Shown: in pieces, positions 1 to 7,453 of the stretch | How positions within the stretch are numbered: position 1 is the first letter of the stretch | Layout of the letters: the number at the start of each line of letters is the position of its first letter | NCBI GenBank assembly: GCA_903929845.1 | Contig: CAIYWF010000344.1 | Span: 1 to 25,889 of the forward strand | From: an uncultured Chlorobiaceae bacterium | GTDB taxonomy: Bacteria; Bacteroidota; Chlorobiia; Chlorobiales; Chlorobiaceae | DNA length: 25,889 bases | Reading direction: 5' to 3' | Notes under the pieces: generated by a model | Told to the model about the DNA's origin: nothing | Database searches by the model: none | What the model saw: the letters and a program-made list of their open reading frames with translations, nothing else | Made by a program: the position numbers and the translations under genes

Positions 1-206
1 AAACATTTCGAGTGTATTATAAATTTGGAAAGCAGAAATATTCAGTAATACTGATATTCATCCACAAGTATTTGATGAAATATTCAGCACATAAATAAGA
101 AGAATTAATTACAACTTAGCAATCCCATTTATAAGGGATATTGTATACCGCAAACAGGTTATTATTATAACACTCACTCATAAAATCCATCATATTCAGT
201 ATTAAT

Positions 207-254
207 TACTATGATCACCCAATATTATTTAATTTCGTCGGGGTGATCATAGTA
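207..254 (-). terminator. Perfect 14-bp inverted repeat behind the reductase operon
   Basis: Arms TACTATGATCACCC (207-220) and GGGTGATCATAGTA (241-254) are exact reverse complements around a 20-nt AT-rich loop. The hairpin begins just after the stop of the last gene of the operon. On the minus strand it is followed by AATTAATACT, not a clean U tract, so it may be a 3'-end stabilising stem-loop or a weak terminator instead of a classic intrinsic one. The remainder of 1-258 holds no gene that I can see. Confidence 0.5.
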
Positions 255-258
255 CATT

Positions 259-1650
259 CTATATCATTTCAATAAACGCATTGATGCGATTCAGCAACTG
301 CTCACTCTGCTCACTACCCCCTTCATGCTGCTCAATTATTATTGTCGGTATTCCAGTATCACGTTTGATGGTGTCGCACAACATTCGTGCAACAGCTGAC
401 TGTGTATTGCACCCCCATTGATATAAAAACAAGACGCCGTCTGCACGCGATTTTTGGAGTTGTTCAATCGTCCATGCAGCCCTTAATTCAACAGACTGTT
501 CATAGGGATATGAAAGTATGGCATGCGCAAGGTTCCGGTAAGGGTCACCCTCTTCTTTAACCAGGGTGCATATATCACTCCAGTGATTATCATTCCCAAC
601 AATTATTGCACCGGCCTCTTCAATACGAAAATCATTTGGCCTGACGCATGATCCGCAGATAAATAACCGAACCGGCTTATCAACTACCCCTTCAGCCTTG
701 ATACCATTTTTCACACGCTCCTTGATATAGGTCTTTGACTCTCTGAGTATCGTCAAGCTCGCACTCGGATCTCCATGAATCTCCATTCCTCCCATCTGGA
801 GAATATGTCGACGATCCAGGCCATTGGTCGGCGGCACATCGGCGGACCACCAAAGCTCTGCGATATCAATTGCCAGACGTCTACCTTCGTTATGCAACTT
901 GATCTCTTTTGAGAGATCATCATCAGTGACCTCACGACCGGCAATTTTACCGATCTCGCTCGTCAACCGACGCAGATTTTGCACAAAGTATTCCACCGCC
1001 CATTGCTTGTCGGCCTGATGACGCATCGGATAATCTATGTTCATCAGCTTGACAGCTTTATTTGGTCCATGCCTATGGGCTTCAACACCATAGGAGATGT
1101 CAGAACAACGTAAACAGGTAAACGGAGCAACCATATCAACAGGAAGACCACCTTCCTGAATCGTCTCATAACCAGCAGTCTGGCACGCTTCGAAACTGAT
1201 GGCGTGATAGGCCTTCTCTTTCTGCTTGTGCCGTCTCACCACCTCTTCATTCAATCCAAGCCCTTCTTGTCGACCTCTTGACCACATGCCAACGCTGGCA
1301 GGACGCAACGCTATACCTCCCGCCGCATAGTAAGGATCTACACTTTGACCACCCTGGACAAAAATGACTGGAGATCCATTCTCTCTACTCTTGTTAATAC
1401 GATCGTTCATCGTAAGCAAGAGATAGTTGTGCTTGATAGCGCTTGGAAGATGAATATCCCGTGACATACGTCCATCAACATATTTCCTCTGCGTATATGC
1501 ATAAGGGTATTTCTTAGGCGCGACTTCTGTCATATAATGCCAAATATCCGCTCCTGTCGCCTGAGAACCATCACGAAACTGAATTGCCTCCGTTGCCTCA
1601 AACTCTTCACGCAACTCCTGCGGATACTCGTATAGATCTGTTGTAGCCAT
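259..1650 (-). CDS. 2-hydroxyacyl-CoA dehydratase/benzoyl-CoA reductase-type alpha subunit (copy 1)
   Basis: 463 aa, the size of HgdA/BcrB-type subunits of the HGD-D superfamily, whose members carry an FeS cluster and receive one electron at very low potential from an ATPase activator. Eight cysteines are visible: C156, C179-x2-C182 (TCLRCSD), C332-x2-C335 (CGSC), C361, C414 (QWGCNTQ, at the position of the C-terminal family cluster Cys) and C425. It is about 88% identical by eye to the copy at 2914-4305; C361 is Ser there. The ATG has GAGAGA upstream, and the same leader sequence precedes the paralogue. It is the last gene of a four-gene operon and lies 24 nt after the beta subunit. The family call is firm. 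Whether it is a CoA-ester dehydratase, a dearomatising reductase or a double-cubane reductase is open. Confidence 0.88.
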   Translation of the reverse strand: MATTDLYEYPQELREEFEATEAIQFRDGSQATGADIWHYMTEVAPKKYPYAYTQRKYVDGRMSRDIHLPSAIKHNYLLLTMNDRINKSRENGSPVIFVQGGQSVDPYYAAGGIALRPASVGMWSRGRQEGLGLNEEVVRRHKQKEKAYHAISFEACQTAGYETIQEGGLPVDMVAPFTCLRCSDISYGVEAHRHGPNKAVKLMNIDYPMRHQADKQWAVEYFVQNLRRLTSEIGKIAGREVTDDDLSKEIKLHNEGRRLAIDIAELWWSADVPPTNGLDRRHILQMGGMEIHGDPSASLTILRESKTYIKERVKNGIKAEGVVDKPVRLFICGSCVRPNDFRIEEAGAIIVGNDNHWSDICTLVKEEGDPYRNLAHAILSYPYEQSVELRAAWTIEQLQKSRADGVLFLYQWGCNTQSAVARMLCDTIKRDTGIPTIIIEQHEGGSEQSEQLLNRINAFIEMI

Positions 1651-1674
1651 TCTAATTTCTCTCTATTGTTATAG

Positions 1675-2868
1675 TTATACCGTAACCTCTGCAGCAGATT
1701 CAGCTTTGATCTTGATCATCTCGACGAACGCCTCCAGCCTGGTTCTCAATGCCTCGTAATCAGAACCTGCATACTCGGTATGGATCTCAAGCACCGGAAT
1801 AGCAGACTTGGCCAGTACATCCTTTGTCTCCTTTGCTTTGAAAGTAAACGGATCACAGTAACGCAATGTGTGATAGATAACGCCTTGTGCCTTGAACTCG
1901 GCGAGAAGTTCATGGAGCTTTTTCAGACGTCGATCACTCTCTAAATCAAGGTATGGAAGTGCAGCATGAGGAGTGCGATTCAGGTAAGCAAGTGCTACCC
2001 CTGCCGGTGAGATCTCCTTTATATCCAGGTCAAGATGAGGAAGAATGCCGGTCCAGATATCGTCTCCAACAATTCGCCCACCTACGGAAGTGATGATGTT
2101 GATCAGTTTCCGATCGCCCCGCGGAATCAGGCTGCCTGAAATAAAAATCCTGGCATCATTGCCATCAACTTCAATAACCGGATTGTGCTGAAGCGCCTGC
2201 AATTCTGCGAGGGTCTGGTGAAGCAGAGCCAGGTACTCTTTCTTATCAAGTAAATCACCCGCCTGAATAAGGTCAAAAACTTCCACCCAAGAGATTACGT
2301 TATCTTTTGCTGCCTGAAAGGAGTAGATACTTTTCAGGGTTTTGCGAATATCATTGTACAAGGCTACAGATTCACCCAGTTTCGTCAGGTCCAGCGACAC
2401 TCCGGCACGCTCTTCAAGCAAACGGGTAAACTCATCAGCCTCTTTTCCAAAGTACTCCTTACCCTCCTCCCAGTAAAAATTGCGGGGTACACCGAGAACA
2501 ATCACATCCTTTTTAAAGTAGTACTCGATCACTTCAGCTGCACGGAAATTCTGCAAGCAGGTTGCATCAAAAGCAAGGATATCTGTTTGCTGAATGTATG
2601 GATCTTCATTTTCAGAAAACGCTCCAACAATTTCACGGATGAAAACACAGTTCTTGCTGGATGCATAGCGTCCACCAACCTCTACAAGTCGGTCATCGCC
2701 ACCAATCGCAATCCTTATCGGGATAAATCCAAGCGCATGTATGATTTCTTCAGGAACATTATACCCTGTCCAACCAACAACCTTCTGACCGTTCTCCCGT
2801 AACTTATTTAACTCAGCAGGGCGATCCTCGAGGCGTTTTCTAATTACTTCCAGTGTCTTAATAGGCAT
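1675..2868 (-). CDS. 2-hydroxyacyl-CoA dehydratase/benzoyl-CoA reductase-type beta subunit
   Basis: 397 aa, matching HgdB/BcrC-type subunits. Family landmarks in order: VVGWTGYNVPEEIIHALGF (about 30-48), C74, C104, the ISGSLIPRGD stretch (243-252), GGRIVGDDIWTG (263-274), and the C-terminal LRYCDPF with C338, then RTRLEAFVEM (375-384). Three cysteines (74, 104, 338) fit the three-Cys ligation of the cluster in this superfamily. The gene sits between two near-identical alpha genes, with 45 nt to the upstream one and 24 nt to the downstream one. AAGGA about 8 nt upstream supports the ATG. The single beta presumably partners either alpha; that is inference. The substrate is unknown. Confidence 0.88.
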   Translation of the reverse strand: MPIKTLEVIRKRLEDRPAELNKLRENGQKVVGWTGYNVPEEIIHALGFIPIRIAIGGDDRLVEVGGRYASSKNCVFIREIVGAFSENEDPYIQQTDILAFDATCLQNFRAAEVIEYYFKKDVIVLGVPRNFYWEEGKEYFGKEADEFTRLLEERAGVSLDLTKLGESVALYNDIRKTLKSIYSFQAAKDNVISWVEVFDLIQAGDLLDKKEYLALLHQTLAELQALQHNPVIEVDGNDARIFISGSLIPRGDRKLINIITSVGGRIVGDDIWTGILPHLDLDIKEISPAGVALAYLNRTPHAALPYLDLESDRRLKKLHELLAEFKAQGVIYHTLRYCDPFTFKAKETKDVLAKSAIPVLEIHTEYAGSDYEALRTRLEAFVEMIKIKAESAAEVTV

Positions 2869-2913
2869 GTTGAAATTCCTTTCTCTTATAGGTTAGTCGT
2901 TATAATGTCGTCC

Positions 2914-4305
2914 TCAGAGCATTTCGATGAATGCATTTACACGATTCAGCAACTGTTCACTCTGTTCGCTACCGCCTTCATGCTGCTCAATAATCATGGT
3001 CGGTATTCCTGTATCACGCTTGATGGTGTCACACAACATACGGGCAATGGCTGACTGGGTATTGCAGCCCCATTGGTATAAAAACAAAACACCATCGGCA
3101 CGTGACTTTTTAAGTTGCTCAATCGTCCATGCAGCTCTTAATTCGACAGACTGCTCATAAGGGTATGAAAGAATGGCATGCGCAAGGTTCTGATAGGGGT
3201 CGCCATCCTCCTCAACTAATGTGCTGATATCACTCCAATGATTATCCTGACCGACAATGATTGCGCCAGCCTCCTCGATACGGAAGTCATTTGGAAAAAC
3301 ACATGATCCGCAGACAAACAAACGAATCGGTTTATCAACAACTCCTTCTGCCTTAATGCCTTTCTTTACCCGCTCTTTGATGTAGGCGTGCGACTCCCGA
3401 AGTACCGTCAAGCTTGCACTTGGGTCTCCGTGAACTTCCATCCCTCCCATCTGATAAAGAGAGCGGCGATCAACACCGTTGGTAGGAGGAAGATCTGCAG
3501 ACCACCATAACTCAGCTGTCTCAATAGCAAGACGGCGCCCTTCGTTATGCAACCTGATCTCTTTTGAGAGATCATCATCAGTGACATCACGGCCAGCAAG
3601 TTTGCCAATCTCATTTGTCAACCGGCGAAGATTTTGCGCAAAGTATTCTACTGCCCATTTCTTGTCGGCCTGATGACGCATCGGATAATCTATGTTCATC
3701 AGCTTTACCGCTTTATTTGGTCCATGCCGATGGGCTTCAACACCATATGAAATATCTGAACAACGCAAACAGGTAAACGGAGCAACCATATCAATAGGAA
3801 GACCTCCTTCCTGAATATTCTCGTAACCAGCAGTCTGGCAGGCTTCAAAACTGATGGCGTGATAGGCTTTCTCTTTCTGTTTGTGCTGCCTTACCACCTC
3901 CTCATTCAATCCAAGCCCCTCGTGACGACCTCTAGCCCAAAGCCCTACGCTTGCCGGACGCAATGCAATCCCACCTGCCGCATAGTATGGATCGACGCTC
4001 TGTCCTCCCTGAACAAAGATTACGGGAGCACCATTCTCTCGACTCTTGGTTATACGGTCATTCATCGTGAGCAAGAGGTAATGGTTCTTTATAGCGCTTG
4101 GAAGATGAATATCACGTGACAAACGTACCCCGGCATACTTCTTTTGCGTATACGCAAATGGGTATCTCTTTGGTGCAATCTCGGTCATAAAATGCCATAC
4201 ATCCGCAGCAGTTGCACTAGATCCATCGCGAAACTGGATCGCCTCCGTTGCTTCAAACTCTTCACGCAATTCAGGTGGATATTCGTATAGATCTGTGTTT
4301 GCCAT
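2914..4305 (-). CDS. 2-hydroxyacyl-CoA dehydratase/benzoyl-CoA reductase-type alpha subunit (copy 2)
   Basis: 463 aa with no gaps against the copy at 259-1650; I count roughly 57 substitutions, about 88% identity. It keeps C156, C179, C182, C332, C335, C414 and C425 but has Ser at 361. The invariant blocks include GGQSVDPYYAAGG, TCLRCSDISYGVEAHRHG and QWGCNTQ, so both copies are under selection and neither looks like a decaying pseudogene. Differences cluster in 55-62, 122-128 and 282-307, which could tune substrate or partner choice. Position is between the activator (68 nt upstream) and beta. The ATG is preceded by GAGAGA; the stretch before it resembles the leader of the other alpha gene, so the duplication included the ribosome-binding region. 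Confidence 0.88.
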   Translation of the reverse strand: MANTDLYEYPPELREEFEATEAIQFRDGSSATAADVWHFMTEIAPKRYPFAYTQKKYAGVRLSRDIHLPSAIKNHYLLLTMNDRITKSRENGAPVIFVQGGQSVDPYYAAGGIALRPASVGLWARGRHEGLGLNEEVVRQHKQKEKAYHAISFEACQTAGYENIQEGGLPIDMVAPFTCLRCSDISYGVEAHRHGPNKAVKLMNIDYPMRHQADKKWAVEYFAQNLRRLTNEIGKLAGRDVTDDDLSKEIRLHNEGRRLAIETAELWWSADLPPTNGVDRRSLYQMGGMEVHGDPSASLTVLRESHAYIKERVKKGIKAEGVVDKPIRLFVCGSCVFPNDFRIEEAGAIIVGQDNHWSDISTLVEEDGDPYQNLAHAILSYPYEQSVELRAAWTIEQLKKSRADGVLFLYQWGCNTQSAIARMLCDTIKRDTGIPTMIIEQHEGGSEQSEQLLNRVNAFIEML

Positions 4306-4373
4306 TCTTAAGTCTCTCTATGTTATAGTTATGTAAGGTCAATGAGGTAGTTCGAGCTCTTGTCTCTGATTTT

Positions 4374-5183
4374 TCAGGACCACAAGCCCTCTTTTTTGGA
4401 AAAGTTACGAGCAAGTACCGCCGCGCCGAGAGCGCCGATTAGCTGCGGATCAATTTCAGGCTTTACAATAGTGACTTTCAATGCCTCTTCAATCGCTGTT
4501 TTCATTCCGTTATTCTTGGCAACTCCTCCTGAAAAAAAGACATCGCTTGTTATACCAACTCTTGCAAAGAGTCCTGAAATTCTATTCGCAATTGCATGAT
4601 GAATTCCATTAAGAATATTTGCAGGCTTTTCACCTCTAGCGACGAGAGATATCGTTTCCGACTCCGCAAATACCGTGCAGGTGCTGCTCATAGGCACAAG
4701 CTCTGTGGCCGAGAGGGATAAAGCTCCCAGATCTTCAAGCTTTACTTTGAACACACCTGCCATTACTTCAAGAAAACGACCTGTCCCGGCAGCACATTTA
4801 TCGTTCATGGCAAAATCAACTACTGCGCCATCCTCATCTATCCGGATAGCCTTACAGTCCTGACCACCCATATCAATGATCGTCCTGACTGTTGGATGCA
4901 GGAAATTGGCACCTTTAGCATGGCAGGTAATTTCTGTGACAGCCTTATTCGCGTAAGGGGCTGAAACTCTACCATATCCTGTCCCTACGATATAGGTAAG
5001 ATCCTCTTTTTTCAGTCCAGCGGTCTCCAATGCCAGGTTCAGTGCATTCAGTCCACTCTCTACTGAATCAAACCCACTCGGCACAAGACCTGTCGCAAAT
5101 ACCTTCCCATCCTCCAGAATTACGGCTTTCGCTGCCAGCGATCCCACATCAACTCCAGCAAAAAAATTTCTTTTTAACGACAT
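4374..5183 (-). CDS. ATP-hydrolysing activator of the dehydratase/reductase (HgdC/BcrAD type, ASKHA fold)
   Basis: 269 aa, typical for the homodimeric [4Fe-4S] activators (archerases) that couple hydrolysis of ATP to electron injection into HgdAB-type partners. Seen: phosphate-1 motif GVDVGS (10-15), GTGYGR (67-72), DMGGQDCKAI (104-113), the bridging-cluster cysteines C130 (MNDKCAAGTGRF) and C169 (SSTCTVFAESE), and the nucleotide motif FSGGVAKNNG. The spacing C130-C169 is 39 residues, equal to that of the Acidaminococcus activator as I recall it (C127/C166). It is the first gene of the operon, with GGAG 6 nt before the ATG. In a phototrophic anaerobe reduced ferredoxin is the likely electron donor (inference). 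Confidence 0.93.
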   Translation of the reverse strand: MSLKRNFFAGVDVGSLAAKAVILEDGKVFATGLVPSGFDSVESGLNALNLALETAGLKKEDLTYIVGTGYGRVSAPYANKAVTEITCHAKGANFLHPTVRTIIDMGGQDCKAIRIDEDGAVVDFAMNDKCAAGTGRFLEVMAGVFKVKLEDLGALSLSATELVPMSSTCTVFAESETISLVARGEKPANILNGIHHAIANRISGLFARVGITSDVFFSGGVAKNNGMKTAIEEALKVTIVKPEIDPQLIGALGAAVLARNFSKKEGLWS

Positions 5184-5251
5184 CTCACACTCCGGGTTTT
5201 AGATTATTAAATAATTAACTCGAAAAATTCCCTATCTCTTGTTTATGAATA

Positions 5252-5290
5252 AAGGAAGCCGATCGTTTGACTTCAAGAATCGGCTTCCTT
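5252..5290 (-). promoter_or_regulatory. Leader hairpin upstream of the activator gene
   Basis: Arms AAGGAAGCCGAT (5252-5263) and ATCGGCTTCCTT (5279-5290) pair perfectly over 12 bp with a 15-nt loop. On the minus strand the 3' arm is followed by a short T-rich run (CCTTTATT), so it could be an attenuator, a terminator of read-through from the upstream operon, or an RNA-binding site. Stem core (GCCGAT/ATCGGC) and loop (TTTGAC..TC) recur in the hairpin at 15752-15778. Confidence 0.6.
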
Positions 5291-5306
5291 ATAAACTTAC
5301 TTGTAT

Positions 5307-5335
5307 TATCAAGTGCTACTTTGGGGCAAAAACTT
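5307..5335 (-). promoter_or_regulatory. 29-bp conserved block, copy ahead of the reductase operon
   Basis: The plus-strand text begins TATCAAGTGCTACTTTGGGG and ends AAAACTT. It matches 15802-15830 at 24 of 29 positions without gaps. It lies just upstream (in transcription sense) of the hairpin in both loci. On the minus strand copy 1 contains ACTTG-ATAATA-CAAGT, a possible small stem-loop. It could be a core promoter or part of a structured leader RNA. Confidence 0.55.
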
Positions 5336-5516
5336 TTTAATCAGAATATTAGAGCTAGTAACAACAACATATACTATTTGAGAAGGCACTTAATGTCATA
5401 AAAAAATTTCCGATTATTTTCGGTTTCCATTAATTTCTAATAATTAAAAGAACCTTTACCTGGTAAAATTTATACCGTATTCAGGTTAATAAAATCCTAA
5501 AAACTAATAAATAAAA

Positions 5517-5551
5517 AAATCCCGTTTAAGCGGCATATTGCATAACATAAA
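5517..5551 (-). promoter_or_regulatory. 35-bp shared box, copy ahead of the reductase operon
   Basis: Matches 15954-15988 at 32 of 35 positions; the core CGGCATATTGCATA is identical. Minus-strand copy 1 includes CCGCTTAAACGG, a CCG/CGG dyad, next to the direct-repeat-like TATGCAATATGC. Such conservation in otherwise diverged AT-rich spacer argues for a protein-binding site or UP/promoter element shared by both operons. Confidence 0.6.
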
Positions 5552-5599
5552 TAGGCTACACCCGGCATAACAAAGAGGAAATTTAAAGTGTATTTATTC

Positions 5600-6226
5600 C
5601 TACTTAAACTCCCTGACTTTAAACAATACTCCAAGTGATTCCGCAATTTTCCGACAAGCATCAAGATCATCTCCATGGACATTCACAACACTTGCAATCA
5701 CGATTGGTATCTCTTTTTTTGCATCAATGATAAAGTTGCAAATACCTCTAAATCCGTCCAATCCGAAAGGAGTATTGGATAACTGAAGATATGAGGCAGC
5801 ATCAGAAGCGTTCAAGCTCACAGAAATTGAGTCTACAAGACCGGTCAATTCCGGAATGATGTTGCGACCGTGAAACAAGTTAGCCTGACCATCAGTATTG
5901 ATGCGAATAGGATAACCAAAGGTCCTTTTTATCTCTCGTGCTATTCGTATTACTAAATCGAGTCGGATAAGCGATTCACCAAATCCGCAAAAAACTATTT
6001 CAGCGATTCCGGTCGGCTCGTCAATAGCTGCCATAACCTCTTCAAAAGTTGGCTCAACCTCAAGAAATAAATCATTGCCCAGCAAATTGTAATCTTCAAA
6101 TTTTGGACAAAATATGCAGGTATTGGAACATCTATTGGTGATGTTAAGGTAAAGTGAGTCGCCGATTTTATATGCGAGTATTGGCTTATCTCTTGTTGGA
6201 GAGGTTGCCTTTATATATTCTGACAT
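5600..6226 (-). CDS. Radical SAM protein, TatD-associated type
   Basis: 208 aa from the ATG at 6226. A GTG at 6259, overlapping the preceding stop by one base, would add 11 residues, but the ATG has AAGGA 7 nt upstream and is preferred. The cluster motif C33-x3-C37-x2-C40 (NRCSNTCIFC) is followed by the CGFGES glycine motif, INTDGQANL and DSISVSLNA, a pattern I recognise from the short TatD-linked radical SAM family. Reaction unknown for that family. No tatD is in the window; instead it closes the transport operon right behind the HMA-fold protein. A role in cofactor or peptide modification serving the adjacent reductase is possible but is inference. Confidence 0.85.
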   Translation of the reverse strand: MSEYIKATSPTRDKPILAYKIGDSLYLNITNRCSNTCIFCPKFEDYNLLGNDLFLEVEPTFEEVMAAIDEPTGIAEIVFCGFGESLIRLDLVIRIAREIKRTFGYPIRINTDGQANLFHGRNIIPELTGLVDSISVSLNASDAASYLQLSNTPFGLDGFRGICNFIIDAKKEIPIVIASVVNVHGDDLDACRKIAESLGVLFKVREFK

Positions 6227-6258
6227 TAACGCATCCTTACAAATAAAGTTTGCACTCA

Positions 6259-6498
6259 CTACACCAGAACCGCAGGAAACCCTGCATTGTTCATAACTTC
6301 TTTCAGATGCTGAAGACCAATACGACTGTCATCAAAGCATACCGTAACAGTTTTTAACAGCAAATTTACTTTAACACCACGAACATCAGCAATCTCTTCT
6401 ATTGCCAAACCAACCTTCTCGGCACACTCTTTAGATTCAATGGTCGGAACTGACCATTCTACCTCCATAAATTCCTTATGTACACACTCACACGTCAT
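6259..6498 (-). CDS. Small HMA-fold (heavy-metal-associated-like) protein without CxxC
   Basis: 79 aa with the beta-alpha-beta-beta-alpha-beta pattern of heavy-metal-associated domains: VEWSVPTI, an AEKVGLAIEEI helix, GVKVNLLLKTVTVCF, a second helix HLKEVMNNAG, then FPAVLV. The usual metal-binding GMTCxxC loop is replaced by TIESKECAEKV, leaving only one Cys (C24) there; two more Cys are at the N terminus (MTCEC). A start at Met11 (preceded by AAGGA) would give a bare 69-residue domain without that MTCEC. Translationally adjacent to the radical SAM gene. Likely a small binding or carrier protein; metal binding by the standard mode is doubtful. Confidence 0.75.
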   Translation of the reverse strand: MTCECVHKEFMEVEWSVPTIESKECAEKVGLAIEEIADVRGVKVNLLLKTVTVCFDDSRIGLQHLKEVMNNAGFPAVLV

Positions 6499-6547
6499 AC
6501 TTATCTCTCCGTTTTTATTAAAACCGTTCCAAGTTCTTCACTGAAAT

Positions 6548-7414
6548 TCACCCAAGTAATGAGCTACCTATTTCACCCTTCCAGTAGGTCGTTTTCTTTT
6601 CAACCCACACCAAGAGATAATTAACCATTAGTCCCAGTATGGCGAGCGCCAGAATCCCGGCATACATTTCCGGAACCATAAAATTAAACTGGGCATTCTG
6701 GATAAAAAATCCGAGGCCTGATTTGGCGCCAATCATCTCAGCTGCAATAACGACCATCAGAGAAATTTTTGCCCCTAGTCTGGCTCCAATAGCTATGGAC
6801 GGAATACTGGCAGGCAGAATTACTTTGCGGAACAAATCCCAATCTGAGGTACCCATGGACTTGGCTGCTTTGATGTAGATCGGGTCAACACTCTTAACTC
6901 CACTGATCGTATTCATCAACAGCTGCCAACTCGCCCCATAGAAAATAATTGCAATTTTAGATGGCTCACCCAGACCGAATAACAGAAGAAAAATCGGTAA
7001 AAGAGCAAATGTTGAGACATTCCTCAAACTTTGCACCAACAGGTCGGTATATCTTTCAAATTTACTGTACCATCCCATCAAAAATCCAAATGGCACTGCT
7101 ATCAAAAATGCAAGACCAAATCCGATAGCTGATCTTTGAAGACTGACTATGACATGCAGTAACAATTTTCCCGACACAATAAGGTCAAACAGTGTCTGTA
7201 CCGTCGTTGAAAACGGAGGAAGAAATAACATATCAATAATACCAAGTCGGGGCAATGCCTCCCATAAAGCAAAAAATGCAAGTACAAGAGGTATTCCACG
7301 TGACCATGTGTTCAAGCCTTCCAGTAATGGTGCTATCCGATTATTATACCGGCTGAAATCAATTGTTCGAGCTTTTTGAACAACCCCGGCAGGAACAACC
7401 AGTTCTTCTGACAT
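6548..7414 (-). CDS. ABC importer permease, NitT/TauT (SsuC/TauC) family, set 1
   Basis: 288 aa inner-membrane protein with about six hydrophobic segments after a roughly 30-residue cytoplasmic N terminus. The ATPase-docking EAA loop reads AAKSMGTSDWDLFRKVILP near residue 185. Family members import sulfonates, nitrate, cyanate, bicarbonate, thiamine precursors or aromatic acids, so the family alone does not give the substrate. It lies 39 nt behind its ATPase gene and is a diverged paralogue of the permease at 14031-14840. ATG at 7414. Confidence 0.88.
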   Translation of the reverse strand: MSEELVVPAGVVQKARTIDFSRYNNRIAPLLEGLNTWSRGIPLVLAFFALWEALPRLGIIDMLFLPPFSTTVQTLFDLIVSGKLLLHVIVSLQRSAIGFGLAFLIAVPFGFLMGWYSKFERYTDLLVQSLRNVSTFALLPIFLLLFGLGEPSKIAIIFYGASWQLLMNTISGVKSVDPIYIKAAKSMGTSDWDLFRKVILPASIPSIAIGARLGAKISLMVVIAAEMIGAKSGLGFFIQNAQFNFMVPEMYAGILALAILGLMVNYLLVWVEKKTTYWKGEIGSSLLG

Positions 7415-7453
7415 ATTAATTCTCCTTGATTCTATGAGTTTTTTTATGAGCTA

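Larger units (their letters stand above)
5184..5599 (-). promoter_or_regulatory. Long upstream leader of the reductase operon
   Basis: 416 bp without a credible gene between the radical SAM stop and the activator start. Read on the minus strand it carries, in order, a 35-bp box (5517-5551), an AT-rich spacer, a 29-bp block (5307-5335), a 12-bp-stem hairpin (5252-5290) and the activator ribosome-binding site. The same order of elements precedes the transport operon at 15,647-16,035, so this is a conserved regulatory region and not random spacer. No confident -35/-10 pair can be assigned by eye. Confidence 0.7.

Noticed and set aside
5252..5335. Known riboswitch (TPP, cobalamin) in the leader
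   Set aside because: None of the conserved core strings of those classes is present; the element is described as unassigned.
5531..5544. Sigma-54 promoter reading of CGGCATATTGCATA
   Set aside because: The GG and GC dinucleotides are separated by 6 bases, not the 10 required for -24/-12 elements.
5497..5682. Small minus-strand frame in the leader before the reductase operon
   Set aside because: It starts inside the radical SAM gene in another frame, covers the 35-bp box and has no family resemblance.
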